The notes: generated from the letters alone by a model not told the origin. Counted from the stretch's first letter, positions 17,172-26,145 are shown. The stretch is DNA of 64,000 nucleotides from Mucilaginibacter ginsenosidivorax (GCF_007971525.1 NZ_CP042437.1:2976001-3040000), one strand, 5' to 3'. A program made the numbers and translations.

Positions 17172-18188
17172 ATGAAAAGGAGAGATTTTGTACGCAATAC
17201 AGCTATTGGCGCTATTGGCGCAACTTTAATAGGCCCTTTAGCGGTCGATGCCGAACCTAAAGTTACTTATTTTGAGAGCGATGATCTATCGCCAAGCGCA
17301 TCTCTTAAAGACGACTTTGCATTGCATTTTATGGCCATTGGCGATTGGGGCCGCAACGGCGAATACGACCAGCTGGAAGTAGCCAAACAAATGGGTAAAT
17401 GGGGTGCAGAACACCCTAATAATTTTGTTATATCGGTTGGCGACAACTTTTATCCCAAAGGCGTGGTAAGCGAAAACGATCCGTTGTGGCATTACTCGTT
17501 TGAAAGTATCTATACAGCCCATTCCCTGCAATGCGACTGGTACCCGGTATTTGGCAATCATGATTATCATTCAGATGTTGACGCACAGATCAGGTACAGC
17601 AAAATAAGCCGCCGGTGGAATATGCCCGCCCGCTATTATTCAAAAGAAGTTAGTTTGAATAAGGATAAAGACAAAGAGATTTCTGCAGGCATAAAGGATA
17701 AAAAGAAGGATAAAATCCTGTTTGTGATGATAGATACCGATCCGTTTTTACATGCCGACAAAGCCGACTACGTAGAAACGCAGATGAAATGGTTAAACGA
17801 AACGCTGGACCAAGCTTCGGCAGATGTAAAATGGAAGATTGTGGTAGGACATCACCCGTTTTGCACTGTTGGTCCGCGTATTAATAATATCGATACCATC
17901 ACCATAAAAAAGGCCCTGTATCAAACTTTAAACGATCATAAGGTTGATATATATCTATCTGGCCATGAACATTCCCTGCAACATTTAAAGTTAGATGGCG
18001 TAACCCACCAATTCATTTCAGGAGCAGGATCGGAGCTTACTGCGGTTAAAGAAGAGCAGCCCTACAGCCGTTTCCAGGCGTCAGAGCATGGCTTTATGTA
18101 TTTTTCGGCAGATGCTTCCCGTTTAAATGTAAAGGCTGTAAATTATGAAGGAAAGGTGTTGTATGAAACAGAATTAAAGAAAGCCTGA
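17172..18188 (+). CDS. Tat-exported metallophosphatase (purple acid phosphatase, TRAP-like)
   Basis: 338 residues. The N-terminus KRRDFVRN followed by a weakly hydrophobic stretch is a twin-arginine signal. The calcineurin-like metal-ligand series is complete: GDWG, GDNFY, GNHDYH, GHHPF and GHEHSLQ, and this set matches mammalian tartrate-resistant acid phosphatase (ACP5) closely. It should hydrolyse phosphomonoesters in the periplasm with a di-metal centre, loaded in the cytoplasm before Tat export. A Lys/Asp-rich insert (about residues 160-178) is unusual. Last gene of the TonB operon. Confidence 0.88.
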   Translation: MKRRDFVRNTAIGAIGATLIGPLAVDAEPKVTYFESDDLSPSASLKDDFALHFMAIGDWGRNGEYDQLEVAKQMGKWGAEHPNNFVISVGDNFYPKGVVSENDPLWHYSFESIYTAHSLQCDWYPVFGNHDYHSDVDAQIRYSKISRRWNMPARYYSKEVSLNKDKDKEISAGIKDKKKDKILFVMIDTDPFLHADKADYVETQMKWLNETLDQASADVKWKIVVGHHPFCTVGPRINNIDTITIKKALYQTLNDHKVDIYLSGHEHSLQHLKLDGVTHQFISGAGSELTAVKEEQPYSRFQASEHGFMYFSADASRLNVKAVNYEGKVLYETELKKA

Positions 18189-18211
18189 CAAATAAAATCA
18201 TCGGTAAGTGT

Positions 18212-18236
18212 AAGCCCTGGAATAATCCGGGGCTTT
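18212..18236 (+). terminator. Terminator after the phosphatase gene
   Basis: AAGCCCTGG and CCGGGGCTT form a 9-bp stem (one G-U pair) around AATAAT, followed by TT. It lies 24 bp after the phosphatase stop and closes the TonB operon. Confidence 0.65.
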
Positions 18237-18677
18237 TAGGTTTAAAAATATTTGAATGCCTTAAAAGCAGTATTGTGACTAAAGTTTATTAGTCTACCCC
18301 TAATATTTATATCGTTCAATACACAAAAAATGAATAAATGTTTTTATTATTTTGTATTTTTGTAAAATCGTTTAATTAATTTTATTAATTAAACGTTATG
18401 TTTTTTTCCTAAATATAGGGACTAACAAGGATTGAGATAGATATAGTGCAGAAATAAGTTTTTAAGCCGTTGGTTAAGCCAAAGCAGCTGTTAATGTAAC
18501 AACCTAAATCGTTCTTTATAAAAACCAGTAAGTGAGTCACTTTTAAAATATCCGTTAACCGGTATATCCGCAAACACTAAATAAATAACATATTTAAAAA
18601 CTTTTACAACCTATTACATAACACTTGGAATGTCGCCCTGATTCGTCCAAAATGTTAGCTAATTAATTTAAACCACT
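18237..18677. other. AT-rich leader region of the middle pigment operon
   Basis: About 440 bp with no gene. It should contain the promoter for the ACP gene at 18678. TATTTTTG at 18355-18362 matches the Bacteroidota -7 consensus but lacks a proper -33 TTTG, so I do not assign it. The long non-coding leader could carry regulation I cannot read. Confidence 0.35.
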
Positions 18678-18935
18678 ATGCAAACTGAAGAGATCATTGC
18701 AAAAATAAATTCCTTCCTGTCTGAAGAATTTGAGGTAGATGTTGATACCATTACACCCGATGCCGTTTTAAAAGATACACTTGGTTTAGATAGTCTTGAC
18801 TATATAGACCTTGTGGTAGTTATTGAAACCAATTTTGCGTTTAAGGTGCAGCCCGAAGATTTTACCGGCATTGTTACCTTCCAGGATTTTTACGATTACG
18901 TTGCAACTAAAGTACAGCCAAAGGAACTTGTTTAA
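18678..18935 (+). CDS. Acyl carrier protein (ACP)
   Basis: 85 residues with LGLDSLDYIDL (phosphopantetheine Ser). Nearly the same protein as the ACP at 3062 along its whole length, differing mainly at conservative positions. First gene of the plus-strand operon 18678-24694; the acyltransferase gene begins at the base after its stop, so translation is coupled. Likely carrier for the acyl chain handled by that acyltransferase. Confidence 0.92.
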   Translation: MQTEEIIAKINSFLSEEFEVDVDTITPDAVLKDTLGLDSLDYIDLVVVIETNFAFKVQPEDFTGIVTFQDFYDYVATKVQPKELV

Positions 18936-19814
18936 ATGTCGTCCTGGAAAGGAAAATCAAAAGGGAAGCCCTGGGGCTATTCGGTATTTCTGGCTATTTT
19001 AAAATATGGCGGGGTCAGTCCCGCTTATTTTTTGTTACGGTTCGTGTCATTCTATTACGTAGTTTTCTCGTACCAATCGTCAAAAAGCATTTACTACTAT
19101 TTTCATAGCCGTTTGGGCTACAACCGCATTAAATCGCTTTGGATGGTTTACCAAAACTATTATGTTTTTGGCCAAAGTATTATTGATAAGGTAGTGGTGA
19201 TGTCGGGCATCCGCAATAAGTTTACGTTTGAGTTTGATGGCCGGCATAATCTGGATAGCATTGCCGCTATGGGCAAAGGCGGCCTGCTTTTAAGTGCGCA
19301 CATTGGCAGCTGGGAAATTGCCGGCGATTTGCTGAAACACATTAACACCCGCATTAACATTGTGATGTTTGATGGCGAAGACCAGCAGATAAAGGCCTTT
19401 ATGGAACGGGTTACCGGCAAGCTAAGCGTTAATATTATTGTAATTAAGGACGATATATCGCACATTTTCAAAATCAACGAAGCTTTTCAGAATAACGAAC
19501 TGGTGTGCATGCATGCCGACCGGTACCTGGAAGGGAATAAGACGATCACCAAAAACTTTTTGGGCGAGGACGCCAAATTTCCGTTAGGGCCATTTATCCT
19601 GGCCCAAAAGTTCAGGGTTCCGGTTGCCTACGTTTTTGCCATGAAAGAAACTAAGTTTCACTATCATTTTTACGCCAGCACAATTAAGGAATATTTACAT
19701 TTGGGCAAAGAAGCCGGGATGGAGCAGATGACCAATGATTTTGTGGGCGAGATGGAAAAATACGTGAAAAAGTATCCCGGGCAATGGTATAATTACTATA
19801 ATTTTTGGCAATAA
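18936..19814 (+). CDS. LpxL/HtrB-like acyltransferase
   Basis: 292 residues, lysophospholipid acyltransferase superfamily. The active-site H-x4-E motif is AHIGSWE (His122, Glu127). The N-terminal 45 residues are hydrophobic and aromatic, as in membrane-bound LpxL enzymes. Such enzymes move acyl chains from ACP to a lipid or alcohol. In flexirubin/aryl polyene clusters they are candidates for attaching the polyene acyl group to its acceptor. The gene abuts the ACP at 18678. The true acceptor (resorcinol, lipid or sugar) is not known from sequence. Confidence 0.82.
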   Translation: MSSWKGKSKGKPWGYSVFLAILKYGGVSPAYFLLRFVSFYYVVFSYQSSKSIYYYFHSRLGYNRIKSLWMVYQNYYVFGQSIIDKVVVMSGIRNKFTFEFDGRHNLDSIAAMGKGGLLLSAHIGSWEIAGDLLKHINTRINIVMFDGEDQQIKAFMERVTGKLSVNIIVIKDDISHIFKINEAFQNNELVCMHADRYLEGNKTITKNFLGEDAKFPLGPFILAQKFRVPVAYVFAMKETKFHYHFYASTIKEYLHLGKEAGMEQMTNDFVGEMEKYVKKYPGQWYNYYNFWQ

Positions 19815-19846
19815 AAACAAGTGATGAGAGGAGCTGTTTGTAAGTA

Positions 19847-20977
19847 ATGAAGTCCGTTTTTATTGTTGCCGATAATATCCTGTCGCCCATAGGCAGCACC
19901 TCTGCCGAAAATTTTGATAAGCTTACCCAAAATATTTCAGGGATTAAAGAGCATCCGGCAGGCGGTAAATCGGCGGTTCCCTTTTACGCGTCCTTATTTA
20001 AAGATGACCAAGCGTTTTTAACAGCCCCGGGCATATACACCAAATTTGAACAGTTGCTGATAGCGTCCATCACCGACGCCTTAAAAGATAGCGGGGTAGA
20101 TAGTACCGATCCAAAAACAGTGCTTATTATCTCCACCACCAAAGGCAATATCAGCATGCTGGAAACAGATGCCGATAGTCCCGGCTTAAGCCATCGCATT
20201 GCGCTGCCAACATCAGCAAATTTAGTTGCCGAAAGGTTTGGGTTTGTAAATAAGCCGCTGATAGTTTCGCATGCCTGCATCTCGGGCTTAATGGCTATGA
20301 TTACCGGGATGCGCATGATCCAGTCGGGACAGTATGATAATGCGGTTGTGGTTGGCGGCGATGTGATCACCCGGTTTGTGCTTTCGGGCTTCCAGTCATT
20401 TCAGGCTATCAGCGCTCAACCTTGCAAACCCTTTGATTTAAACCGCGATGGTATCAATTTAGGCGAGGGCGCCGCCACGGTTATCCTATCATCAAATCAA
20501 CAAAAAGCAGAAAACATTCAACTGGCGGGCGGCTCGGTTAGTAACGATGCCAACCATATTTCGGGCCCGTCAAAAACCGGCGAAGAACTTTTTGATGCCA
20601 TTAACTCGGCATTGAAAAGCGCAGGAGTTGAATCGGAAGCCATCGATTTTATATCGGCACACGGCACCGCTACCGTTTATAATGATGAAATGGAGGCCAA
20701 AGCCATAAACCTCGCCCGCATGCAGGATATCCCCGTAAATAGCTTAAAAGGATATTACGGCCACACCCTTGGCGCTTCGGGACTTATCGAGGCAATAATA
20801 GCAACTCATTCCTTAAAGCACAACATCATTATCCCCACCAGGGGATTTCATGAGTTGGGAGTTACCCAACCACTTAACGTGGCAAAAGAGATACAAACTA
20901 TACCTTTGACCGCTTGCTTAAAAACAGCATCTGGTTTTGGAGGCTGTAACGCGGCAATTGTACTGAGGAAAAGCTGA
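19847..20977 (+). CDS. Beta-ketoacyl-ACP synthase (divergent FabF-like KS)
   Basis: 376 residues, shorter than typical FabF. All three catalytic residues are present: Cys144 (SHACISGL), His272 (SAHGTATV) and His306 (YGHTLGAS). The N-terminus is divergent. An AGGAG sequence lies about 15 bp before the ATG. It precedes a half-KS gene and a KS/CLF pair, so four thiolase-fold proteins are encoded in a row. It may act with the half-KS at 21020 as its partner; that is inference. Confidence 0.86.
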   Translation: MKSVFIVADNILSPIGSTSAENFDKLTQNISGIKEHPAGGKSAVPFYASLFKDDQAFLTAPGIYTKFEQLLIASITDALKDSGVDSTDPKTVLIISTTKGNISMLETDADSPGLSHRIALPTSANLVAERFGFVNKPLIVSHACISGLMAMITGMRMIQSGQYDNAVVVGGDVITRFVLSGFQSFQAISAQPCKPFDLNRDGINLGEGAATVILSSNQQKAENIQLAGGSVSNDANHISGPSKTGEELFDAINSALKSAGVESEAIDFISAHGTATVYNDEMEAKAINLARMQDIPVNSLKGYYGHTLGASGLIEAIIATHSLKHNIIIPTRGFHELGVTQPLNVAKEIQTIPLTACLKTASGFGGCNAAIVLRKS

Positions 20978-21019
20978 AAGCATAAGGCGGAAAGCTAAAA
21001 GCAAATAACAGATATAAGA

Positions 21020-21643
21020 TTGACAGAAGCACTACATATTACATCGCACTGCATCATCAGCAATAATGTTGTTTACAGCACGGGCATTCCTGTTTTTGAA
21101 AATCAGGGGGGTGATGCCGGGGCATTCCTGCTTTCGGCCTACCAATTTCTGGAGGTTAAGTACCCCAAGTTTTATAAAATGGATAACCTGTCCAAATTGG
21201 GTTTGCTGGCATCGGAAGTATTGCTAAAGGATAACAATATCAGTAAAAAATATAAAGAGCAGGAAGTTGGTATCGTTTTAGCAAATTCCAACTCCAGCCT
21301 GGATGCCGACATTAAATATTACGACCAGGCCAAAACTATTGCCAGCCCCGCCTTGTTTGTGTATACCTTGCCCAATATCGTTATCGGCGAGATCAGCATT
21401 AAAAACAAGTTTAAAGGCGAGAACGCTTTTTTTGTTTTTGAGGCTTTTGATGCCGCATTTATACAGCAGTACGTGGCATATTTATTAAATAATAATATAT
21501 TGCAAGCCTGCATTTGCGGGTGGGTTGATGTGCTGAAGGAAGATTACAAAGCTGTTTTATACCTGGTAGAAAAGAATGCAAGCCCAACATCGGAGCCGTT
21601 TAGTGCAGAAAATTTAAATAACATTTACCTGTCGGCTAAATAG
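21020..21643 (+). CDS. Half-length ketosynthase-like protein, no catalytic residues
   Basis: 207 residues, starting at TTG 21020 (no in-frame ATG fits). The stretch ALFVYTLPNIVIGEISIKNKFKG aligns with the KS region that leads to the nucleophile, but where a KS has TACSSG this reads FVFEAFDAAF, and no second half with the His residues exists. So it resembles the N-terminal half of a KS fold without Cys. It is intact (no frameshift in the visible frame), sits between two KS genes and is probably a structural or regulatory partner. Function unknown. Confidence 0.65.
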   Translation: MTEALHITSHCIISNNVVYSTGIPVFENQGGDAGAFLLSAYQFLEVKYPKFYKMDNLSKLGLLASEVLLKDNNISKKYKEQEVGIVLANSNSSLDADIKYYDQAKTIASPALFVYTLPNIVIGEISIKNKFKGENAFFVFEAFDAAFIQQYVAYLLNNNILQACICGWVDVLKEDYKAVLYLVEKNASPTSEPFSAENLNNIYLSAK

Positions 21644-21661
21644 CCGGCAAATGATATAGTA

Positions 21662-22867
21662 ATGAGCAAAACTGTTTTTGTAGCGGGTGTAGGTGTAATT
21701 TCGGGTATTGGCAACAATACCGCCGAATGCCTGAACGCGCTCCAGAACAGCCGCGCAGGTATTGATAAAATTAAATACCTGCAAACCATACATCAAGACA
21801 CCTTCCCGGTTGCCGAGGTTAAATTGAACAATGATGAACTGGCACAACTATCGGGCTTTAAGCCCGGTATAAGCCGGACAGCCATGCTAAGCCTAATTGC
21901 CGCAAGGGAGGCAAAAAACGATGCAGGCATCCAAAATTTCGCCTCGCTACGCACGGGTTTTATATCGGCCAACACCGTGGGCGGTATGGATAAAACAGAA
22001 GATTTTTTTGTAGAATTTATGGCCAACCCGGCAAAAGGTAAATTGCGTAATGTGGTTAACCACGAATGCGGCAAGGTAACCGAATTGGTAGCCGATGAAT
22101 TGGGGATAAAAAATTATATAAGTACCATCAGTACGGCCTGCTCATCATCGGCCAATGCCATTATGTATGGCGCAAGGCTCATCAAAAATAACATACTTGA
22201 TGTGGTTATCGCCGGCGGCACCGATGCACTTACCCGCTTTACCCTAAACGGCTTTAATACGCTCATGATATTGGACAACCAGTATTGCCAGCCCTTTGAC
22301 GCCAACCGCCGTGGCTTAAACCTTGGCGAGGGTGCCGGGTACATTACACTGGTATCTGAACGGGTTGCGGCAGGGCTGCAAAAAGCCCCTTACTGTACGC
22401 TAAGCGGCTACTGTAATGCCAACGATGCCTACCATCAAACTGCTTCATCGCCCGATGGCACAGGCTCTTTTATGGCGATGGGGGGTGCTTTAAAAATGAG
22501 CGGGTTAGAGCCGAAAGATATCGGCTACATTAATCTGCACGGTACCGGTACCCAAAACAACGATAACTCCGAAGGGACGGCGATTAAGCGGTTATTTGAT
22601 CCACATTTCCCTAAAATGAGTTCGACCAAATCATTCACCGGGCATACACTGGGCGCAAGCGCGGGTATCGAGGCTGTATTTTCGGCACTCTCGGCTCAAC
22701 AGGGATTTATTTACCCCAACCTGCGGTTTGAAACGCAGATTGCAGATCACCCGTTCGCGCCCGAAAGAAGTTTTACGCAACACGCAGATTTAAACCATGT
22801 ACTTTCCAACTCCTTTGGTTTTGGGGGTAACTGTTCGTCATTAATATTTTCAAAACTACCGGCCTGA
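21662..22867 (+). CDS. Ketosynthase of KS/CLF pair A (ApeO-like)
   Basis: 401 residues with Cys160 (STACSSSA), His293 (LHGTGTQ) and His328 (FTGHTLGA). It closely resembles the KS at 27451 (shared STACSSSANAIMYG-RLIKN, KGFTGHTLGASAGIEAV-type motifs). The next gene, starting one base after its stop, encodes a Cys-less KS homologue, which is the classic type II KS-CLF arrangement. Expected role: iterative polyene chain extension as a heterodimer. Confidence 0.9.
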   Translation: MSKTVFVAGVGVISGIGNNTAECLNALQNSRAGIDKIKYLQTIHQDTFPVAEVKLNNDELAQLSGFKPGISRTAMLSLIAAREAKNDAGIQNFASLRTGFISANTVGGMDKTEDFFVEFMANPAKGKLRNVVNHECGKVTELVADELGIKNYISTISTACSSSANAIMYGARLIKNNILDVVIAGGTDALTRFTLNGFNTLMILDNQYCQPFDANRRGLNLGEGAGYITLVSERVAAGLQKAPYCTLSGYCNANDAYHQTASSPDGTGSFMAMGGALKMSGLEPKDIGYINLHGTGTQNNDNSEGTAIKRLFDPHFPKMSSTKSFTGHTLGASAGIEAVFSALSAQQGFIYPNLRFETQIADHPFAPERSFTQHADLNHVLSNSFGFGGNCSSLIFSKLPA

Positions 22868-22868
22868 T

Positions 22869-23912
22869 ATGTATATACGTTCAACAGCAAACATATCGCC
22901 CCAAAAAACATTCGGAAAGGTCCCGTTCCTTGACGAAATAGTGATTTATGAAGGTAACCGGCTCAACTGTGTTACGCCCGATTACAAAGAGATCATCGAC
23001 CCAAAACTCATCCGCCGCATGAGCCGGGTTATCAAAATGGGGGTAGCATCTGCCATGGCCTGTTTGCAGGATGCCGGTGTAACCAACCCCGATGCCATTA
23101 TTACCGGCACGGCCTATGGCTGCCTGGAAGATACCGGCGTGTTTTTAAGTAAAATGGTTGAACGTGGCGAAGAACTGCTCACCCCAACATCGTTCATACA
23201 ATCAACCCATAATACCATTGGCGCACAGGTGGCTTTGCTGCTGCATTGCAACAATTACAATAACACGTTTGTAAATGGTGGCTCATCGTTTGAAAGCTCC
23301 CTGCTTGATGCGCAGATGCTATTGCAGGAAGGCGAAGCCAAAAACGTACTGGTAGGCGGCATCGATGAGATAACCGATATCAGCCACGGCATACTAAGCC
23401 GGTTTGGCCTGTATAAACGAGGCGCTACCTCCAATACCGACCTTTATAATACCAATTCAAAAGGTACCGTTGCAGGTGAAGGCTCGGCATTTTTCCTGTT
23501 AACCAATGAAGCATCAGGAAACGATCTGGCTAAGCTGGATGCAGTAGCCACATTTTATAAACCGGCCAACTATGCAGCTGTTGAACAGCAAATTGAATCA
23601 TTCCTGGCAGCACAAGACCTCAGCATGTATGATATCAGCCTGGTGGTAGCAGGTAATAACGGGGATGCTCAAAATGATGCAGTTTACGACTACCTGGAGG
23701 GTTCGCTATTTAACTACTGTAATGTTGCCAGGTATAAACACTTGTGTGGCGAGTATCCCACATCATCGGCTTTCGCGTTATGGCATGCCGCCCAAATTGT
23801 GAAAACAAACACCATTCCCGGGGCAGAACCTATTACCCCAATTAAAAAAATATTGGTTTATAACCACTACCAAAACAACTGTCATTCGTTAATGTTGCTA
23901 TCGGCGTGCTAA
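22869..23912 (+). CDS. Chain-length-factor-like protein of pair A (Cys-less KS)
   Basis: 347 residues. It has a KS fold but the nucleophile position reads VNGGSSF (around residue 138), with no Cys. The later TGHTLGA-like region is KHLCGEYPTSSAFALW. The same changes are seen in its homologue at 26393. In aryl polyene systems such a subunit (ApeC type) pairs with a KS and shapes the cavity that sets chain length. Its start is one base after the KS stop, and its 3' end overlaps the deacetylase start by 7 bp. Confidence 0.82.
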   Translation: MYIRSTANISPQKTFGKVPFLDEIVIYEGNRLNCVTPDYKEIIDPKLIRRMSRVIKMGVASAMACLQDAGVTNPDAIITGTAYGCLEDTGVFLSKMVERGEELLTPTSFIQSTHNTIGAQVALLLHCNNYNNTFVNGGSSFESSLLDAQMLLQEGEAKNVLVGGIDEITDISHGILSRFGLYKRGATSNTDLYNTNSKGTVAGEGSAFFLLTNEASGNDLAKLDAVATFYKPANYAAVEQQIESFLAAQDLSMYDISLVVAGNNGDAQNDAVYDYLEGSLFNYCNVARYKHLCGEYPTSSAFALWHAAQIVKTNTIPGAEPITPIKKILVYNHYQNNCHSLMLLSAC

Positions 23913-24694
23913 CATTCAGAAACACCAATATCGCGTTCCTAATCCTGTTGGGTTTTACCATCTGGGCTCACAAAACATATGGGGTAAACTGGCTGGCCTA
24001 TGGGGCAATTATACTTGCGTATTCACTCATTGTTGCCTATGGCTGCTATTTTGTAAGCTCCGGTTTTTTTATGCCGATGTACTGCTCGGCTAAAACAACC
24101 GATAAAATAATAGCGATAACTTTTGACGATGGCCCGGTATCAGAAGGAACTCCACAGGTTTTACAAATTTTGAAAGAAGCCAACGTCGAAGCTGCTTTTT
24201 TTTGCATTGGCGAACGTATTGCAGGCAATGAAGCCACAATCAGGCAACTGGATGCCGAAGGCCATATCGTCGGCAACCATAGTTATACACATGCTGCCTT
24301 GTTCGATCTTTTCTCTTCAAAGAAAATGCTTGCCGAAATGCAGCAGGTGGACCGCGATTTGTATAATGTAATTGGTAAAAAAACAAGACTATTCCGGCCG
24401 CCTTATGGGGTGATGAATCCTAATTTAAAAAAGGCCATTGTTAAAGGAGGGTACTTACCCATTGGCTGGAATGTTCGGTCATACGATACTATGGCTACCG
24501 ATGCTGACGCGCTTTTGCAAAAAGTAACCCTGCAAATCAAACCAGGGGCAATCTTTTTATTTCACGACAGATGCCCGGTTACGGTAACTATGCTGCCAAA
24601 CTTTTTGGGGGAGATAAAGGCGATGGGTTACCGGGTTGAAAGAGTGGATAAGATGCTGGGGCTCCCGGCATATGCCGGGAGTGGGGCTGACTGA
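23906..24694 (+). CDS. Polysaccharide deacetylase (NodB family), membrane anchored
   Basis: 262 residues from GTG 23906, overlapping the CLF gene by 7 bp. Two N-terminal membrane segments (about residues 5-55) precede the NodB domain: ITFDDGP (metal Asp), VGNHSYTH (metal His pair) and RPPYG, so the metal and catalytic motifs are complete. The enzyme family removes N- or O-acetyl groups from sugars. Its place in the pigment operon, also seen in known flexirubin clusters, suggests a role in deacylation of a pathway intermediate or in envelope modification; unproven. Confidence 0.85.
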   Translation: MLTFRNTNIAFLILLGFTIWAHKTYGVNWLAYGAIILAYSLIVAYGCYFVSSGFFMPMYCSAKTTDKIIAITFDDGPVSEGTPQVLQILKEANVEAAFFCIGERIAGNEATIRQLDAEGHIVGNHSYTHAALFDLFSSKKMLAEMQQVDRDLYNVIGKKTRLFRPPYGVMNPNLKKAIVKGGYLPIGWNVRSYDTMATDADALLQKVTLQIKPGAIFLFHDRCPVTVTMLPNFLGEIKAMGYRVERVDKMLGLPAYAGSGAD

Positions 24695-24754
24695 CAGAAA
24701 ACACTAATTCCTTCTTACTTGCCTGCTGTGTATACACTTATATTGGTAAAAGAA

Positions 24755-24889
24755 AATGTCATTTCGAACGAACCTGCATGGGTTGCGCGAGCGGGGTGAG
24801 GAGAAATCTTATGCGCCCTGCATTCAGATGGGCTTGTTGTGATGCAGGGCGTATAAGATTTCTCCTCGTACCTCGTTCGAAATGACATT
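24755..24889. repeat. Long palindromic dispersed repeat
   Basis: AATGTCATTTCGAACGA (24755-24771) pairs with TCGTTCGAAATGACATT (24873-24889), 17 bp without mismatch. A second inner arm, GAGGAGAAATCTTAT with CGCCCTGCAT (24798-24823), pairs with its complement at 24841-24867. The whole 135-bp unit can fold into one long hairpin; such elements are typical intergenic repeats in this phylum. It separates the deacetylase operon from the convergent serine hydrolase. Confidence 0.7.
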
Positions 24890-24928
24890 TGGTTTTATTA
24901 ATTGATTAGATCCAAAAAGATGTGTATA

Positions 24929-25109
24929 GATCGTGCCTCACCTGCATACCGGAATTATATACTCTCCCCGCGGTTTGTGCCCTCACAAACCACTATTCCA
25001 ACAACAGTACTTTCGGGCAAGGCAAACCGATGGCATATCGGAAAGATGACTGTGGGGACACAGTCATCGGATTGGATCGTAGCTCACCTGCATGCCGGAA
25101 TTATATACT
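24929..25109. repeat. 35-bp direct repeats flanking a cluster of hairpins
   Basis: Copies 24929-24963 and 25075-25109 match at 32 of 35 bases (GATCGT..CTCACCTGCAT.CCGGAATTATATACT). The right copy includes the 3' end of the serine hydrolase gene, so the left copy looks like a duplicated gene tail. Between them lie three perfect hairpins: GGTTTGTG/CACAAACC (24972-24991), CCGAT/ATCGG (25027-25041) and GATGACTGTG/CACAGTCATC (25045-25068). Confidence 0.65.
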
Positions 25110-26145
25110 TCACTAACAAATCAAAAGCCCGCTTGGCCTTCCAGTTGTTGTAATTGCCCTGGGTAAATACAACTACCAAATCCATATCTTTAATGATCAT
25201 GATATACTGCCCGCCATTGCCCGATGCAAAAACAACGTCTTCTGTATAACCGGAGGCTTTTACCTTTTCGTTGTACCAGTAATAGCCATAATATGCAGGT
25301 TGCGGAATGGCCATTTTATTCCTGCTCAATTTAACAAACGAAAAGCCGGGAATTGGAATAGTAGCTGTGGTTGATGCCTTAAGCCATTGTGCCGATACTA
25401 TCTGTTTACCCTTCCAAACGCCATTGTTTTTTACCAGCAGCCCAATTTTAATCATATCCTTTGGCAGCAGGAAAAAGGAACCGGCTGTAGCGCCGTGGCC
25501 GACAGGGTCAATTGTCCAGTGGTAGTTGGTAATCCCCAATGGATCAAACAAATATTTTTTTGCAAACGCCATAACGGACATATGGCTTGCGTTGCTAATG
25601 ATACCACTAATAATCATTGGGTTACATGATGTATAGTTCCAAACTGTACCGGGATCGTTTTTCACAGGCAAATCCAGCGAAAACTTCACCCAGTCTTTAG
25701 TTTCAACCATTTCAGTTTCGCAATCCTTCCCGTCATCATCCCATTCATTGCAATCAAAGCCAGACCGCATCTCTAACAGGTTTTTAATGGTGATAAGCTG
25801 TTTCCGTGTATCATTGTTAGCAAATGATTTATACTCAGGGAAAAACGCATAAACCTTTTGATCTGCATTTTTCACAAAGCCTTTATCAATGGCAACGCCC
25901 ATCAGCAGGCTGGTTATAGATTTAAATGACGACCGGGAATCATGCAGCGAATCGGCAGTATAACCGTTAAAATAATGCTCATAAACCAGCTTGCCGCCTT
26001 TAGATATCAAGATGCTGTGGATGCCGGTGTATTCCTGCTTTGCGATGGCGTGGGTCATCGAATCTAACAAGGCATGTGTTTGCGCATGTGCCCAATTGGA
26101 TAGAAAGAAGAAAATATGAGTCAAATATTTTAATGGAGAAGGCAT
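25084..26145 (-). CDS. Serine hydrolase of the beta-lactamase/class C family
   Basis: 353 residues with a Sec signal peptide ending AHAQ (about residue 22). The SxxK active-site motif is SSFKS (after HDSR), the second motif reads NYTSCNP (Y-x-S variant of YxN), and ASGNGGQ near the C-terminus fills the KTG-like position. The family includes beta-lactamase-like esterases and D-aminopeptidases; a resistance role should not be assumed. It is convergent to the deacetylase operon and separated from the minus-strand pigment operon by a repeat-rich gap, so it may not belong to the cluster. Confidence 0.82.
   Translation of the reverse strand: MPSPLKYLTHIFFFLSNWAHAQTHALLDSMTHAIAKQEYTGIHSILISKGGKLVYEHYFNGYTADSLHDSRSSFKSITSLLMGVAIDKGFVKNADQKVYAFFPEYKSFANNDTRKQLITIKNLLEMRSGFDCNEWDDDGKDCETEMVETKDWVKFSLDLPVKNDPGTVWNYTSCNPMIISGIISNASHMSVMAFAKKYLFDPLGITNYHWTIDPVGHGATAGSFFLLPKDMIKIGLLVKNNGVWKGKQIVSAQWLKASTTATIPIPGFSFVKLSRNKMAIPQPAYYGYYWYNEKVKASGYTEDVVFASGNGGQYIMIIKDMDLVVVFTQGNYNNWKAKRAFDLLVKYIIPACR

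Noticed and set aside
18355..18362. TATTTTTG as promoter of the middle operon
   Set aside because: It has no TTTG at 18-20 bp upstream and lies over 300 bp from the gene in an AT-rich region where chance matches are likely.
24902..25153. Plus-strand small frame in the repeat region
   Set aside because: It runs through three hairpins and the 3' end of the minus-strand hydrolase gene.
25084..26145. Antibiotic-resistance beta-lactamase
   Set aside because: The motifs fit the broad serine hydrolase/class C family, but the Y-x-S variant and context give no support for beta-lactam hydrolysis.
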